Below are positions 10,776-23,097 of a stretch of 64,000 nucleotides of DNA, piece by piece. The notes beneath the pieces were generated by a model. It saw nothing but the letters and a program-made list of their open reading frames with translations, ran no database searches and was not told the DNA's origin. Made by a program: the position numbers and the translations under genes. Position 1 is the stretch's first letter. The number at the start of each line of letters is the position of its first letter. This DNA comes from Gnomoniopsis sp. IMI 355080 (taxonomy: Eukaryota > Ascomycota > Sordariomycetes > Diaporthales > Gnomoniaceae). The stretch covers positions 1-64,000 of the forward strand of contig JAPEVC010000098.1 in the NCBI GenBank assembly GCA_027946555.1. The letters run 5' to 3'.

Positions 10776-13700
10776 CTTGATGAGAAGATAAGTGTAGCTA
10801 CAGAAGAAACAAGGGCAGGGTTCAATTTTGAAGTGGCCCTGCAGAACATGCAGCTATGAGTAGAGGACTGTGCTCTATCTATGCACAGCTCACCATTCAG
10901 CTTGACCGAACCAGGCAAAAAGTGAACGGCCCAAAAGCAGTGTTTGGTCGCAGGGGATCGTTGATATGGTGGTGATGCTCAACACCTCGGCACTTGGTCT
11001 GTGGATGAGGATATTGGTCGTCTAATAGACGCTGCCAGAACGGGCGAGTCGATGTCAATGGAATCTCCCCTGAGCCGAAGGCGGGTCAGACAAAGTGGGC
11101 ATGTGTTGCTGGTAGACGACGAGTGATGCAAAGCGACTAAATGGTACAGGTCAAGATTTTCTTTTCTGATCAAATGATCAAAGGAGAACGTTCAAGTCCA
11201 ATAGGCCAGAAATAGAAAGACCGGTTACCGGGATCGTTCTTTCTTTCTTTCTTCTGAGCCAGTCAGCCCCACTCTTTTCACATTTCTGCTCCAACAAAAA
11301 AAAGTGCCTCAGGGGGAAGAAGGGGGGGGGGGCCAATGCTTACATGCACCCTCACATGGACAACTCAAATCTGCCGTGAAAAACATCAGCAATTGTGGAC
11401 TATATTTGCTGGTCAAATCGATGTCAAATGGTCTGCTTATATGAAATGGCCACAGAAAAGAAGCATATCTGAAGTGCCGAATCCTCAGAAGAAATGAGAC
11501 CTTTCGTTATAATCAGGGGCTTTGTTTGCTTGCTTCTTGCCCAGGGGCCAACTTGACCTCATCGATCTCCCTTGAAACCACATACTCGAGAAACCCAGTG
11601 GTGTATAAGCATGGTTTTTGCTTACTTGAAAGTCCACAGAGTCCCGCTGAACAACTAGAGTAAAGCAAGAACGAGTCTGGGGGCCTCCAAGCTCTCAGGC
11701 CAAGCTTGTAGATACATACATTCATCAAAACTCAAAACAGAATTGCTGTACGCACCAATCACTGACTCCTAGTTACGGCTTGTCACAGTGTCTCCGATAC
11801 CGTTGATGTCCCCCCAGATAATGCCTTAGCGGGGTGTTGTGCAACGGCTGATCAAGATGTTGATGATGATGGAATGTGGTGGATGGATAAAATGATGAAA
11901 AAGTCAGGTTACAACTGATGCCGGGTGGGTCGGGGAAAAACATATTATTAGGGCCCAGTAAGCTTGAGAAATTGTTAGGGAAATTAAAAAATCGGGGTGC
12001 GATCCGCCCTTTTGTGGCAGGGAGAGGGTCTTCCATTTTAGTCTCGTCTGAGACACCATATCATACCCCAGATAACTCTAAAACTTGTCCCCAAATTCCC
12101 GTGGCTAGCGTCAATTTTTCCTTTTGCTGCCTTGTATTTCTTTCCGAATCAGAGTTTTGTTCATACATTTATTGCTACATCACCAGGCGCAGTATCTTAT
12201 CAGGGACTCCAAATGCCACATAAGCTTCTCATTAATATTATATTATTGCATGCAAGCGACCCACCATCGTTTTCCTATCGACTACTAAAAATATTGGGCC
12301 TATATTTATACGAAGAGACATTGGCAAAATTTATAGTGCTTTATTTGGCAATTAAGGTTGAGGATATGGCAAGCACATTGCAGAGTAATACTCGACAGGA
12401 CAAATATTACACATCCGAGTAATGGAACAACCAGGAGGGCCAGAGATAATTCAGGCTGTGTCTATAAATCTATCACCCTCTTGATACTGACTTCGGGTAA
12501 ACACTGTCGACTCTTTCTGGATGGGCCAAACCCTCTCTGGATGATGAATATAAATCTATATGGCTTTGGCAGTCTTGGATCTTTTCGGCAGCCCTATAGC
12601 ACAGTCACATCAACATACAAGCCGCTGCATTCCTTCTGTAAAGGCGTTCATACTAGTTCAGTCCATGTAAATTCAACAAGTATTCGGTCCATGAAATGCT
12701 TTCAACAATGTAGAGCCTGGCTACAAGTGTACATCGATGTTCTGTCATGTAAACCGAACAAGAAGAGCCCACGATCTTAATGCTACAACGAGAAATCGTG
12801 GTCGCCGAAAATAGTTGAAGATAGGTATTTTGAGGAGTGTCAGTTGCAAAGCAAACACACTCTAATTTGGTGACGGTGAATGTCAGAGTCAATTCCCGCT
12901 TCAACATGATGATTACTGTGTGATCTTACCAGGAATTTGAACAATAAGTGACCGTCAGATGGTCGGCTTTCGGTGGGAACTGTTGCAGATCTACTTGGAT
13001 TGAGACGGCACCACCTGAGCAGATATTTCATGGTGTGAATATTACGCTGGACACCTGTTAATCACGGGCCAGGACACGATGGCCATTATTTGTGGTTCTT
13101 GTTTTCGTTATCAAAGTAACACGGATCATTGAACCTTAACCAGTGAAGGAGTTTGTTGATGATCAAGGCTATGATCTGTGTAAATATAATATAAAAACCT
13201 AAGAATCACATGGCTTCAAAGGAGTGAATTCACAATGTGAAAGTCTCTTTGGTTTTCGGCTACTATTTCAAAGGATCCATCAAGCTGCGACTTCTCTATG
13301 AACAATCATTATTCGTTATTGAATATTTGTCACTTATCCTAGTCCTGTTCTGGCATCGCTTTTCCTGACCGTTCCTACAATACAAGGCAGCATATGTCTC
13401 CCCAGAATGTGGCAATATGAGGGAATGTGAAAAGAGACCAATGTAGCAGGCCTGGCACATGCTATTTGAACGTTTTCTGCCAGAGCTGCGTCTCTCCTAG
13501 GCAATATTCCCAATCATTGTACGGTCCATAACCTTGCAAGATCACGGCGTCCTCTCTGAGGTGCAAGAAAGATTGAATGAAGTAAATGTATTGGCCTAGA
13601 GTACCCAACAGAACACGAGAAATTCAAGATTCGATATTGGGTCAGGCTTGAGAGTTGTTCTGTACTTTTCAACGCGAGGTGTTCCTCAAGACCTGACGCA

Positions 13701-14002
13701 GTGTGAGAAACCCCTGAGAAGACTTTCTGTAGCATCTGCAATATCGCTTTCACGCATGGGTATAAGTCATGGTTAATTCTTTTTTAATTGATCTACGTCA
13801 ATAAATAGCGACTAGAAGGACTGAATAGTCAACACTACACCCGTCCAACGCATCACGTCCGTGATCGTACATGATCGCGTCTTTTAGACAGGTGGGAGAA
13901 TGTAATATGGGGTATATATGAAATATTTAGAAGTAGGAAGTTGAAAGAGAGACACCATCTAAGTTGTGATACACTAGCAGTATCAGGGATATGGAGTCCC
14001 AA
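10776..14002. other. Long intergenic stretch, no gene seen
   Basis: 3.2 kb between two minus-strand genes. It contains the promoter side of the AT-hook gene, pyrimidine-rich tracts near 11240-11265, an A8 run and an 11-base G run (11322-11332). Open frames are short, overlap on both strands and carry no domain. A non-coding transcript or a long 5' leader is possible but not shown. Confidence 0.4.
11322..11332 (+). repeat. G11 homopolymer
   Basis: Eleven consecutive G residues follow shorter A and G runs in the region upstream of the AT-hook gene. Such a tract is prone to length error in sequencing and to slippage in the cell. Confidence 0.85.
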
Positions 14003-14916
14003 CTACGTCGTATATACGGCAACGTAAGACACTTCCATCATTGCACCATATCCATCCACGGTGGCAGAATTTGGGTCGCCGGGCTAGAAAGCATAATTAG
14101 TACCAACAACTGTGTGACAAGAGTCAGGAAAAAACTCACCCAGCTTCCACCGACGGCCATGTTCAGGATAATATAGTACGGTTGGTGAGCGAGATTCGCC
14201 CACACAGCTTCAGAAAAGCTGCTGCCCGTAATCGTGTGGAACACATCCCCATCCATGGACCACTCAATAGTCTCCGTCTCCCAGTTCCCACTGGTGCGGT
14301 CCCACTCAAGACGCCAAACATGAGACCCATCATCGGGAATAGTAATGCTGGTCTGCAGCCCCTCGTCGGCATCATCGTCATTGCACTCATCACCGCAGTG
14401 CACCGTGCCGTATCCCGTCAAAACGCCGTTGATAGTCTCTAGGATGTCCAGCTCGCCACAGGTCGGCCATGTCTCGGCCCCGGTGCGGAAGGACTCGGGT
14501 AGCAACCAAAATGCGGGCCAGTAGCCCTGCTTGGTAGACTGGGCATCGGTACCAAAGTCAATCTCTGCTTCGATGCGAGTGATGATGCCGCTGGCGGGTG
14601 TCCATGAATCGACAGACTCGAGACGCCCCGACGTCCATCCATACAAGGTGCTTGAGTCCGTCCACGGTACGATTTGAAGGGTTTCGCCGCCGGATAGTTG
14701 GACATTTTCATTGGAGGAAGTATATTCCTCGAGTTCGGCGTTTACACCCAGGTATCCCGTGATGATGTTCCAGTTGCTTGTGCTAGGTGAGGTCCCTGCA
14801 CTGCCAGTGAAAGGTGCATACCATCCTAAGGTGTATCCGGAATAGGATGGAGGCGTAGTGGCTTGGATCACACTAGCTAGCGCCAAAGCAGCGATATAGA
14901 CTCTTGAAGAGGACAT
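14003..14916 (-). CDS. Secreted GH16 endo-beta-1,3(4)-glucanase
   Basis: Predicted 285 residues from exons 14916-14140 and 14083-14003. The 56-nt intron has donor GTGAGT, branch CTGAC and acceptor CTAG, and is phase 0. The joined C-terminus reads GGSWPGDPNS and then MMEVSYVAVY, as expected for the last strands of the jelly roll. Residues 1-19 form a signal peptide. The GH16 catalytic box GELDILE gives E155 (nucleophile), D157 and E160 (acid/base), and WPAFWLLPES lies just before it. The length matches single-domain fungal laminarinase-like enzymes. It should hydrolyse beta-1,3 or mixed-linkage beta-1,3/1,4 glucans outside the cell, either its own wall glucan or plant/lichen glucan. I chose the ATG at 14916 because it gives a clean signal peptide; an upstream in-frame ATG at 15030 would not. 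Confidence 0.93.
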
Positions 14917-16888
14917 ATTGGTGGTTGAAGGGGGCCCCAAATTAACGCTGAACAAGGACCAAGAAACCAACCAAATATGTCGACAATAATATATACAAGA
15001 AGTGTAATGCAAGGAGTGAGGTGATGGCACTGCCTGAAAACGGCCGAAGGAATGTCTGGAGGTGCAACCTGCCTGAGCTTGAAGTGCCGTGAAGACGAGG
15101 GGGTAAGTAGATTATTGTCCACAGGCGATGCATAAGGATTATATACAAGTCCTACACACCTTGGTGAACGCTCTACTACTTCCACTCAGGGGACAAGAGT
15201 TCGCCATATTGAGCAGGTGGGTCAACAGCCTGGGTATGGACGCACGTGGTTCCGTTCACTTGACAGGGTGCGTGATATACATCGACCAGATGCAACCGTC
15301 ACGGCCGAAACAGAATTTCCTTTGATCCTAGTATGGCGACCAGCAGTAGAAGAAGAAGTCGAAGGCACCATTGGCGGCAGGCAAATTATCTTCTTCCAAT
15401 AGGGGCAAAATCTCTTTGAACTAGGTAAGTAGTCACGGACGCGGCAGCGTGCAGGCTGCCCACCCAGGGGAGTGGTATGGGATGCGGATACTGCTGTCTA
15501 AGACCTTGAAGAGTACCTCCTTTGACCAATAATCTAGCGTGGGATCTAGGACATGGCGTTAGCCACTTACCATATGAGTTCCGTCTTTCATGAGGCGATG
15601 AAGAAAGCAAAAAAGACCTTTCGGATAGCCAACTCCGCCCGCACCGGAGAGGGGCCCTGGATGCAGCACTAGGGTGACGGCTCTTCAAACGTCGTTCGAA
15701 GGATGTGAACGGGCCGATTGGTGTTTAAAGCAAACTGGGAGATTAAGGAATTAGGAGAATTGGCCCTAGAAGGAACAAATAACAGCAAAGGAACCAAGGA
15801 AACGGGCTAAAAGGGAGAGAAGTTGTCAAAGACGCTATGGCCCAGACCGAACCCAATGCCTAATTCAGGTTCGGCCCGGTAGTCCTCTTGGTGCCTGCAT
15901 ATCCAGTCGCCAATGAGATGCTGAGACGAACATGTCAAGCCTTCGGCTGTATGTATGGGCGGAAAACAATTACAACGCTGCTTGCCAGGTGGGACAGGGG
16001 TTGAGCCCGGCTGACCGAGCAGCTGGGTCAAATGCGCAGAACTGGCTTGCTGCTTCGGCTGATGGGTCGAAATTGCTAGTATGGTTTGGCCGAGGCGACA
16101 CGTCAGCCTCAAGGACACCTGCGCTTTCGAAACCCCAAATCACTGAATAGACAGGTCTGCTTTTCCTCGGGCTGTCTTGATAATTGGCCTGAGGGGATTA
16201 GCCGTGACTTAGTGAAATATCACATGTGCTAGGATAGTGACTGGGTCCTGCTCGAGTCTACGACGGCGGTCTCCTTCTATCTTGGGACTGGTGCGATGGG
16301 ATTGAGCACATGGCTGTCATCTGGCCCGTAGCAGGGCTCTTCGGCACATTATTCTGCTGCCGTAGGAAGTCATTTTCAGAGCCACAAAACGGCACGGAGG
16401 ACCCAAGGCATGTGCAAGGACGATTCGGCTCGTCCATGCAACAATATAGTCATCATGAATGCAGCGAACCTCCGGAAAAATGGCGCCTGGGCACATGATA
16501 AATACATGTCTCGAAGCTGCGTCGTTGAGACGCGGCGGACCGAAGCCACTTTCACCAACTTCGAGGGAAACGTCATGGAGAAGACGTGAGCGCCAATGCA
16601 ACATTCAATTGGCCGACTCGAATCCACATCCATTCCGCGGACTGCGTTCGGTGGGTATGATTCTATGTGTACATAAATATTGTACTGGACGTTTGTGCAC
16701 TTTGTATGTAAGTCTGTCTGCATTAATTCCGTCAATCGAATCGCTTGACGAGTTGCATTTGTATTGTGTCAAGAATCCACTGGGCACCCGTGAACTGCAC
16801 CTACTAGGCTTGGTGAGTACACAGTCAGGTTAATTCTACCGTAGTTGGAATTGTCCACACTTTTCCCCCTCAAATGATCCCAGAATTT
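14917..16888. other. Intergenic, promoter of the GH16 gene and 3' flank of the Ost-alpha-like gene
   Basis: About 2 kb with no supported gene. It holds a TATA-like element about 75 bp upstream of the GH16 start. Open frames between 15100 and 16850 overlap on both strands and show no domain. Confidence 0.4.
14988..14996 (-). promoter_or_regulatory. TATA-like element of the GH16 gene
   Basis: On the minus strand this reads GTATATATT, about 75 bases before the GH16 ATG. Position and sequence fit a TATA box; it is a weak motif match on its own. Confidence 0.35.
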
Positions 16889-18528
16889 TCACCGGTAGCC
16901 CTGGTGATGTTGCCGATTTTGACCATGGAACCCGTGACCACTACTACTCTGGTCCGTCCAACCATAGCCTGAATATGTTGGTTCGCTCTCGTCATTCCTT
17001 GATGCGTACCTGTTGGAGTTGTCGCCACGTCCATGCTTTGCAAGTCTTCTTTGATCACGTCCACTCATCTCATGCGCAGGTCCAGCGTCCCGGCTCTCGT
17101 TACTTGTCACCGTCTCAAATCCACGTCCATAACCAGCAGTCAGTGCAGGTGCACTCTTACCGGGAGCGCCTGGCTTTCCCATTTTGAAGACAAATCCAAT
17201 CGCACCTAGTAGCTCACCCGGGTCCAGCATGCCGGCAAAAGCACGAGCACCCAGAAAGCCACCATGATAAGGCGACCCACCACGCCCAGACTCAGGATGA
17301 CGATCGACTATGTACGGGCGAACGTCGTAAGCATAGTGGAAGAATATGGAGAACGGGACCATGATCAGAGAGTTCACTATGGCAGGGATACCCGTGACCA
17401 CGTCGGCTTCGCTCTTGGTGCTGGTTGGATCCAATGGTGAGTTGCTGATACTGTTGAGGATCCAGAAAACGATCTAATGCAAGGTGTCATTAGTGCTTTG
17501 CATATTCACCTAGCTATAAGAAGAATCCCGTGCCTCGTAATCCACGGGCTGTGGATACTCACATTCATCAAAAGGTTGAGTCCAACGAGTAACTTGAACG
17601 CAAACAGCTTCGAAAGCGGCTTATGACCCGCCAACTCATTTTTGAGGATTTTGTAGAACCGGAGACAAGATACTACAGCCGTGACGGTTGATAGCACATG
17701 TAACAGGTTGAGCTATATGAATAATCGTGGTGTCAGTCGCTCGATTCCAAAGTGATCGTATACGATGGGCCCATGCCAGCCGGCGTGTCAAGGGGAAAGT
17801 GGTCATATATGCAAACTCACCCATAAATGCGCAAAGTATGGCTTGTTCATATTACCGCAGTAAATGTTGATATTTGGCGAGTTGGTCACGTCTGTCGCAA
17901 TAGACACCAAAAACTGGACGATCGGAAACTGGAACACCATGATCCATTTTCTCCGATACCACCTGATTCCATCCCTCGGAGCCTTGCCCGACTTTTTTGA
18001 TGGTACTTGCAAAGCGCTGAAAAAGAAGTCCCTTTGATTATCGTGGGGACTGATGAACTCCAGCAACAAGAGGAAGAAGTTTCCTAACGCAAAGGATTGC
18101 ATCATGTCACCCCAGGGAATGATGTAGAAGTATGCAGCGGGTACGACTTGGCCAACGAATTGTATAGCGGAATTGACTGGGATCAGCAGACATATTCGTA
18201 GGATCTTGAGCTGTTCATTTGGTTTCGAGAGATGTGTCGCGTGGCGGAACATGAGAATGAGGATGGACAGGATCGAAAACGCAGCAGCACATCCTGCGAT
18301 AATGGTGCCAAGTTCGTGAAACGTAAGCCCGCCAGCAACAGGATCGGTTGGTGCTGTGAAAGGCTCATGTCAGTAAACCGCTATCGAAAATGATTCAACC
18401 ACCTTCTTGAGTAGAAGCATACTTTCGAGCAACGGATTTGGTAGCGTGCATGTGTGGTCTGTCGTGTCGGAACCATCGCTTTGGCTAAAGAGTCCTCGCA
18501 GGTAGACGGACTGCAAAGCCGAGTCCAT
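16889..18528 (-). CDS. Ost-alpha / TMEM184-type (DUF300) membrane protein
   Basis: Predicted 457 residues from four exons: 18528-18423, 18353-17821, 17712-17563 and 17473-16889. Introns are 69, 108 and 89 nt, with donors GTATGC, GTGAGT and GTGAGT and acceptors CACAG, ATAG and TTAG; all frames join. The family signatures are visible: FHELGTIIAG for the first membrane segment, RHATHLSKPNEQLKILRI after it, and KPLSKLFAFKLLVGL later. About seven membrane segments are expected. The C-terminal 110 residues are Gly/Arg/His/Gln-rich and polar, probably cytosolic. The family (PF03619) includes animal organic solute transporter alpha and fungal vacuolar or plasma-membrane relatives; substrate and localisation are unknown here. 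The ATG at 18528 is the first plausible start; a longer N-terminus is not excluded. Confidence 0.88.
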
Positions 18529-20370
18529 CTTGCCAAAGGTATATCTCTCCGATCCTCCACCGAATTTTCCACTGCAAGACTTGGAGCAGGACCGAATGTG
18601 CAACCAGCAAAGAAAGAGTATCTGCACTACTGGAATGCGACGCGTGGATATTCTGAGGCCTGACTGCTATAGGTTTGCTGATACAATTGTCGGACGTTAT
18701 TCTGGCCGATGGCCGACGTACGCGCAGGCGGCGGTGATCGTTGAGATATCCAATTGATGAGTGCAGGTGGGAGATGAACGAGTATCGTCAGGAAAATAGC
18801 ACGAAGGTCAACACTACCTAGGTATGGAATCAAGCCAATTCAAAGCTTCTTTTTCGTAAGTCAAGAAGAAGGAGGAGGTACGGGACCCACGCATTGGGAG
18901 AGGGTGTGGAACCATGTGTATATACCTGTCAGTGCAGCAGTGCAGCACACCTGCATGGTGCCCGTTGCGCTCGCTTATCACGTTCACATATAAATGGGCA
19001 GTGCAGCTATGAAATCAGGACTATTACGCACGCAGCTTTACAAGCCTCATTCCTTACATCTAGAAGACGCCGCGCTCCGATGTTGCTGGCCTCTCAGATT
19101 TCTGCCGTGTCCTCGTAGCCTGTCCTTGATGCCGTCTCGGCCACGATAGCAACAAACACGGCGTCTAACGCTGACAAATGGACCTCCTGCCGCCTTTGCT
19201 ATGATGCTGGCACGGGTTATCTGACTCCCACACTGACGTAGCCTTACAGAAATTCTCTACCAGACCGTCTTTATCATTCCCGACTGAAACTCCCAAGACA
19301 TGACCTTGGTTCATAACTCACCCTGCAGGAACATTTGCTCGAGGAGGTTCCATCATACTAAGACCCCTGGATGGAAAACCAGTCGCAATTGGTACGATTT
19401 TGCTCACCTTCCCCAAACGTCGGAACTTCGAGATGGAAATATGCCGACATATGGCAAGATTAGGCGTTGTGGGTCTGGACTCGGGCCTCGATTTTGCACT
19501 GATGAAAAATAGCGGCAAAATTAACACGATGTGAAAATGTGAGTGTTACTAGAAAGAAAGGACTCAGTAGTCGCAATCAAATTCCCATATGTCTTTAGAA
19601 TACCACCAATTCTGAGATTGTGTGTACGTCCTCAAACATCTCCTCGCGAGTTGTCTAGCAAAGAATAGCATAGCAGTCCGCTTCTGGTAAAGCGGTTCGC
19701 AGATCATCGGCATCGGGCCTTATACGACGCCGTATAAGCCGCGTGCCAGAGAGTGCCACACAATAGTTCAACCCAAAGTACATTTTATAACCCACTGAAT
19801 ATGGTCAATCACTTTCGCTTTCCTTGATTTTAAACAGTCTTAGTTCCAATATTTCATCATCAGCGAAAAGTCCCAGAGATTTGAGATTTGAGCCTCAGAG
19901 TTCCAATTCATACTCGAAGGATGCAGATACAAGGCTTCCGGGGTTGCCTTATCTCCCCGGTCTTCTTGGTGAGAATAGGGTTTGACAGTACGCTTTAAGA
20001 GGTTGCAAAATTATACAACCCTTCTTTAGAGACTGTTCACTTTGTGCCATATAGTAATTGTAGCTATACCCGAGCCCGGATATGTCGGGTTCCAAAACAA
20101 ATGGAAGACCGAGTCGCTGAGCCCCCAAATCCCGAGGTCGAGCTACGGCTTGTTGAGCTGCTTAGGACCCCAGAACCACACAAATTCGTCACTATTTCTT
20201 TTGGGCCCCTACTCTTATGAAGAGCATGAAAAGTGAAGACGGGCATGGCCATATGGAGACCAGCCTAAGAATTGAATCGGATTACCTTCAGGGTATATCG
20301 CGGACCCAGCCCTATGAGATTGAACCAAACTATTTTTCCCGATCTACCCGTCCACCGTCGGGGACCGAAA
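18529..20370. other. Intergenic, no gene seen
   Basis: About 1.8 kb between the Ost-alpha-like gene (promoter side) and the 3' end of the Pth11-like gene. No domain or RNA gene was recognised in the short open frames. Confidence 0.4.
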
Positions 20371-22106
20371 TTATACAGGGTATCCAACCTGATGCTGTTG
20401 TACGTCCATCTTGGCACTTGTTACCATGACCTCAGTCATGATAATGACGACACCAGGCGATGGTTTGACCGGCCCTTTGAGCCTCCAAGGATTCAATCTG
20501 GACCTGGCCCACCACCACTGGACATCAGCAACCGAATTGGCCAGACCTATCCGAATGCCGAAACTGCTGACCTCGTGTTTCTCGTTCTCCCTCGAACTCG
20601 TCACCTCGTCAAGCTCGTTGATCACACTCAGCCGCGAACGACCGCGTTCCTCATCTTCCCAGATATCCCTCCTGTGGAAGACCTTCATCAACGAACAGGT
20701 GGTGCGCATGACGATGGACGACACGGATGCCATGACCTTAGATGCAACGGGTACCTTGGAGCTGAGGCTTCCGGCCTGTTCCGTCTTGGGGCTCTCAATC
20801 TCGTTATAGGTATGTTCCCTTAAGATACCTGGAAGGCTCTTAATGGTACCATCAGAGGATCGCCTCCTATGGTCTAGTCGCGATCCAGCTCGCGATCCAG
20901 CTCGAGACCTTGACCGCGACCCTGGACGGGTAGCAACCCTGCTGACGGTGCCTTTGACCGTCTCAACGAATTCGTCCATGTTATATTGCCCGAATAGTCT
21001 TGGAAGAATTATCGCCAGTAGCGGTCGCAGGGCGGGTATCGAACCGGTAATGATGCACAGGCCCGCCTCTGCAACTGACCAGTTGAAGTATTCGACGTCC
21101 GCATCTACTTGGTGTGTTAGTTGCTATGACATGTGGGTCTTTCAATATGGAATGGACTTACAGGTTGCGTCGACGGCGTCATCAAGGTTACCAAGACCTA
21201 CCGCAGAAACAACGCGGATCCAACCAAAAACGCAGGCACTGGAAAAAGCTGGTCAGCTTGAGTCTCAAAGAGGTCTTTATGACTGCCCCAACAACTAGGA
21301 AGTGGTGAGGAAACTAACATCAAACCACTCAAGAACAAAGCACTAAGACACAGTCTTTGCTTCAGAGGCATTTGCAACTTCATAAAGGACGGAATAGGAG
21401 CACAAGTAATCAAGAGGTCGGTAAGAGCATTGACTGCGCCGCTGGCGACCACCGCCGTCTCCAAGTTCGAACACGAGCCCAGGATCCCAATCTGAGAGAC
21501 CATCCAACTGAGGCGTACTGTGGTGCACTGAAAGATAACGAAGAAGAACTGAGCCCCGCAACAAAGCACAACGATCAACGAAATCCCTAGTAGACCCGTT
21601 CGCATAAGTTTGCAAGTTAAAGTCTTGGCGTTGAAAATGTGCAACAGTGTGGCGACGATGGACAGTTTGGCCAGACATATGGAAAGACAGATCAGAAGCA
21701 TGCTGAAGAAGTTATGATGTAGCACATCTTCCATGGACTTCAGCTGTTCAGGCATCGTGTCCCCAGGCAAATTCTGTATGTGAACGCCGAACCCCAGAGG
21801 CACAGCAGCAACATCGAGGGAGGCCAGGGTCAAAAAGAGTAGAGCCGAGGCAGTCATGAGATCTGTTACCATTCATCAGCACCTTCATAGATCACAGCTT
21901 CCGGTAGGGATATACTCACAGTCGTCCAGAAAAATTTGTTTGGCCATCGACAACTTGGTGTAAATGCGCAGTGCAATGACAATGGTCACTAGCGGAATAA
22001 AGAGTCCATTACTTAGCAGGATTGCCCAGACGAGGGACTCGTCGCTCTCTGTGCCGAGATTCGGGTCCTGACCCGGGGGTATAATTATTGGCTGTGCAAG
22101 AAACAT
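20371..22106 (-). CDS. Pth11-like fungal rhodopsin-domain 7-TM protein (1)
   Basis: Predicted 513 residues from four exons: 22106-21920, 21862-21319, 21238-21162 and 21104-20371. Introns are 57, 80, 57 nt; the second uses the less common donor GTTAGT but has a good CTGAC branch and CCAG acceptor. Joins restore the family pattern: RIYTKLSMAKQIFLDDYLMT around membrane segments 1-2, QFFFVIFQCTTV, then DADVEYFNWSVAEAGLCIIT and SIPALRPLL at the last segment. The cytosolic tail (from about residue 310) is rich in Arg/Ser, including short direct repeats RSRSRAGSRAGSR encoded near 20880-20910. The family (PF20684) contains Pth11-type putative surface sensors. No CFEM domain is present. The C-terminal 60 residues look unusual, so an undetected last intron is possible. 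Confidence 0.85.
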
Positions 22107-23097
22107 CTTAAAGAAAGTAATTAACGTATAGAGAAGCACATCTTCTTCACAGGAACCCGGCTCAACCGCGTCTTGGTGCCCGGTAGAGGGATGTAAGGCA
22201 TCATATAGACAGGCTTTTGAGGAGTCGAGGATGTTAGATCCACTTGCGTGCACTTCCAAAAGTAGAAGACCACGGCATTCTCCTTCAGCACATTCAAAGA
22301 TTCTACCACGCACGGTCACGATTTTGTACGATCTGCTCGGACTGCAGCAAGTCTGGGCTCGACATGCGCGCGGTCTTACCTCAAAAGGGCAAGCTATCAT
22401 CTCGCCAAGCATGTCCAAGCGGCTGCTGGAAGATGTTTGCAACTTGTCATGAACAGAGGCATTGTGGGCCCTAGTGTGGACTCACTGATACGGGGTGCTT
22501 CGAAGCTGGAGGTGATAGGGCACGGGGGGCCCACTTGACACCTGCATCCATCTCCTTCAACCCAATTCGGTGCCAACGTGGTTTCGAGTGTCGATTTCCC
22601 CATGATACTCTGTGCGTCCTCCCACGTGGCTGCGGAACCGTGCTTCAGGATTCATGGTTTGATTTGGTTGACTACCCATTGTCCGCTTCGGTGGAACTGT
22701 ATGATCCTTATATATGGGCAAGCCATATGGACAGCACGTTTGCTTGCACACATGTTGTACACAGACCTTTGCCTGAATGCCAGCCTTGCTATGACTGATG
22801 GTAAAGTGATCTACATCTCTGTTGCCGTTTCTGGGCTGGTGCTTTACCCGACGTTGCGAAACAATAGCATCAAACACCGGCTACTTCCGAAAGGTACTGC
22901 ACAAGCTGCCTCCTAGCATCAATACATCTTCACCGGGGTCTCGGGAACACGCTTGGGGGGATGACTCGGACGGCAGTTTCGGTGTTTGTGAAATTTGTCT
23001 TATCGATTTGGTAAATATCTCGGCTGCTGCTCCAGCCACCGTCTTCCTAAAAGAGATTGCCCACTTGCAATTTGGTCAACTACCTCCGATTTATGAC
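22107..23097. other. Intergenic, no gene seen
   Basis: About 1 kb holding the promoter of the Pth11-like gene and the 3' flank of the sugar transporter. No supported coding sequence or RNA gene. Confidence 0.4.

Noticed and set aside
11773..12036. Minus-strand open frame with a His-rich peptide
   Set aside because: No signal peptide, domain or codon pattern; surrounded by similar-length frames on both strands.
16376..16735. Minus-strand 119-codon frame downstream of the Ost-alpha-like gene
   Set aside because: No domain or splice partner and it overlaps an equally long plus-strand frame.
21239..21318. Short 24-nt intron using the CTAG at about 21295 in the first Pth11-like gene
   Set aside because: Far too short to splice and it breaks the family pattern; the 80-nt intron with a CTGAC branch restores it.
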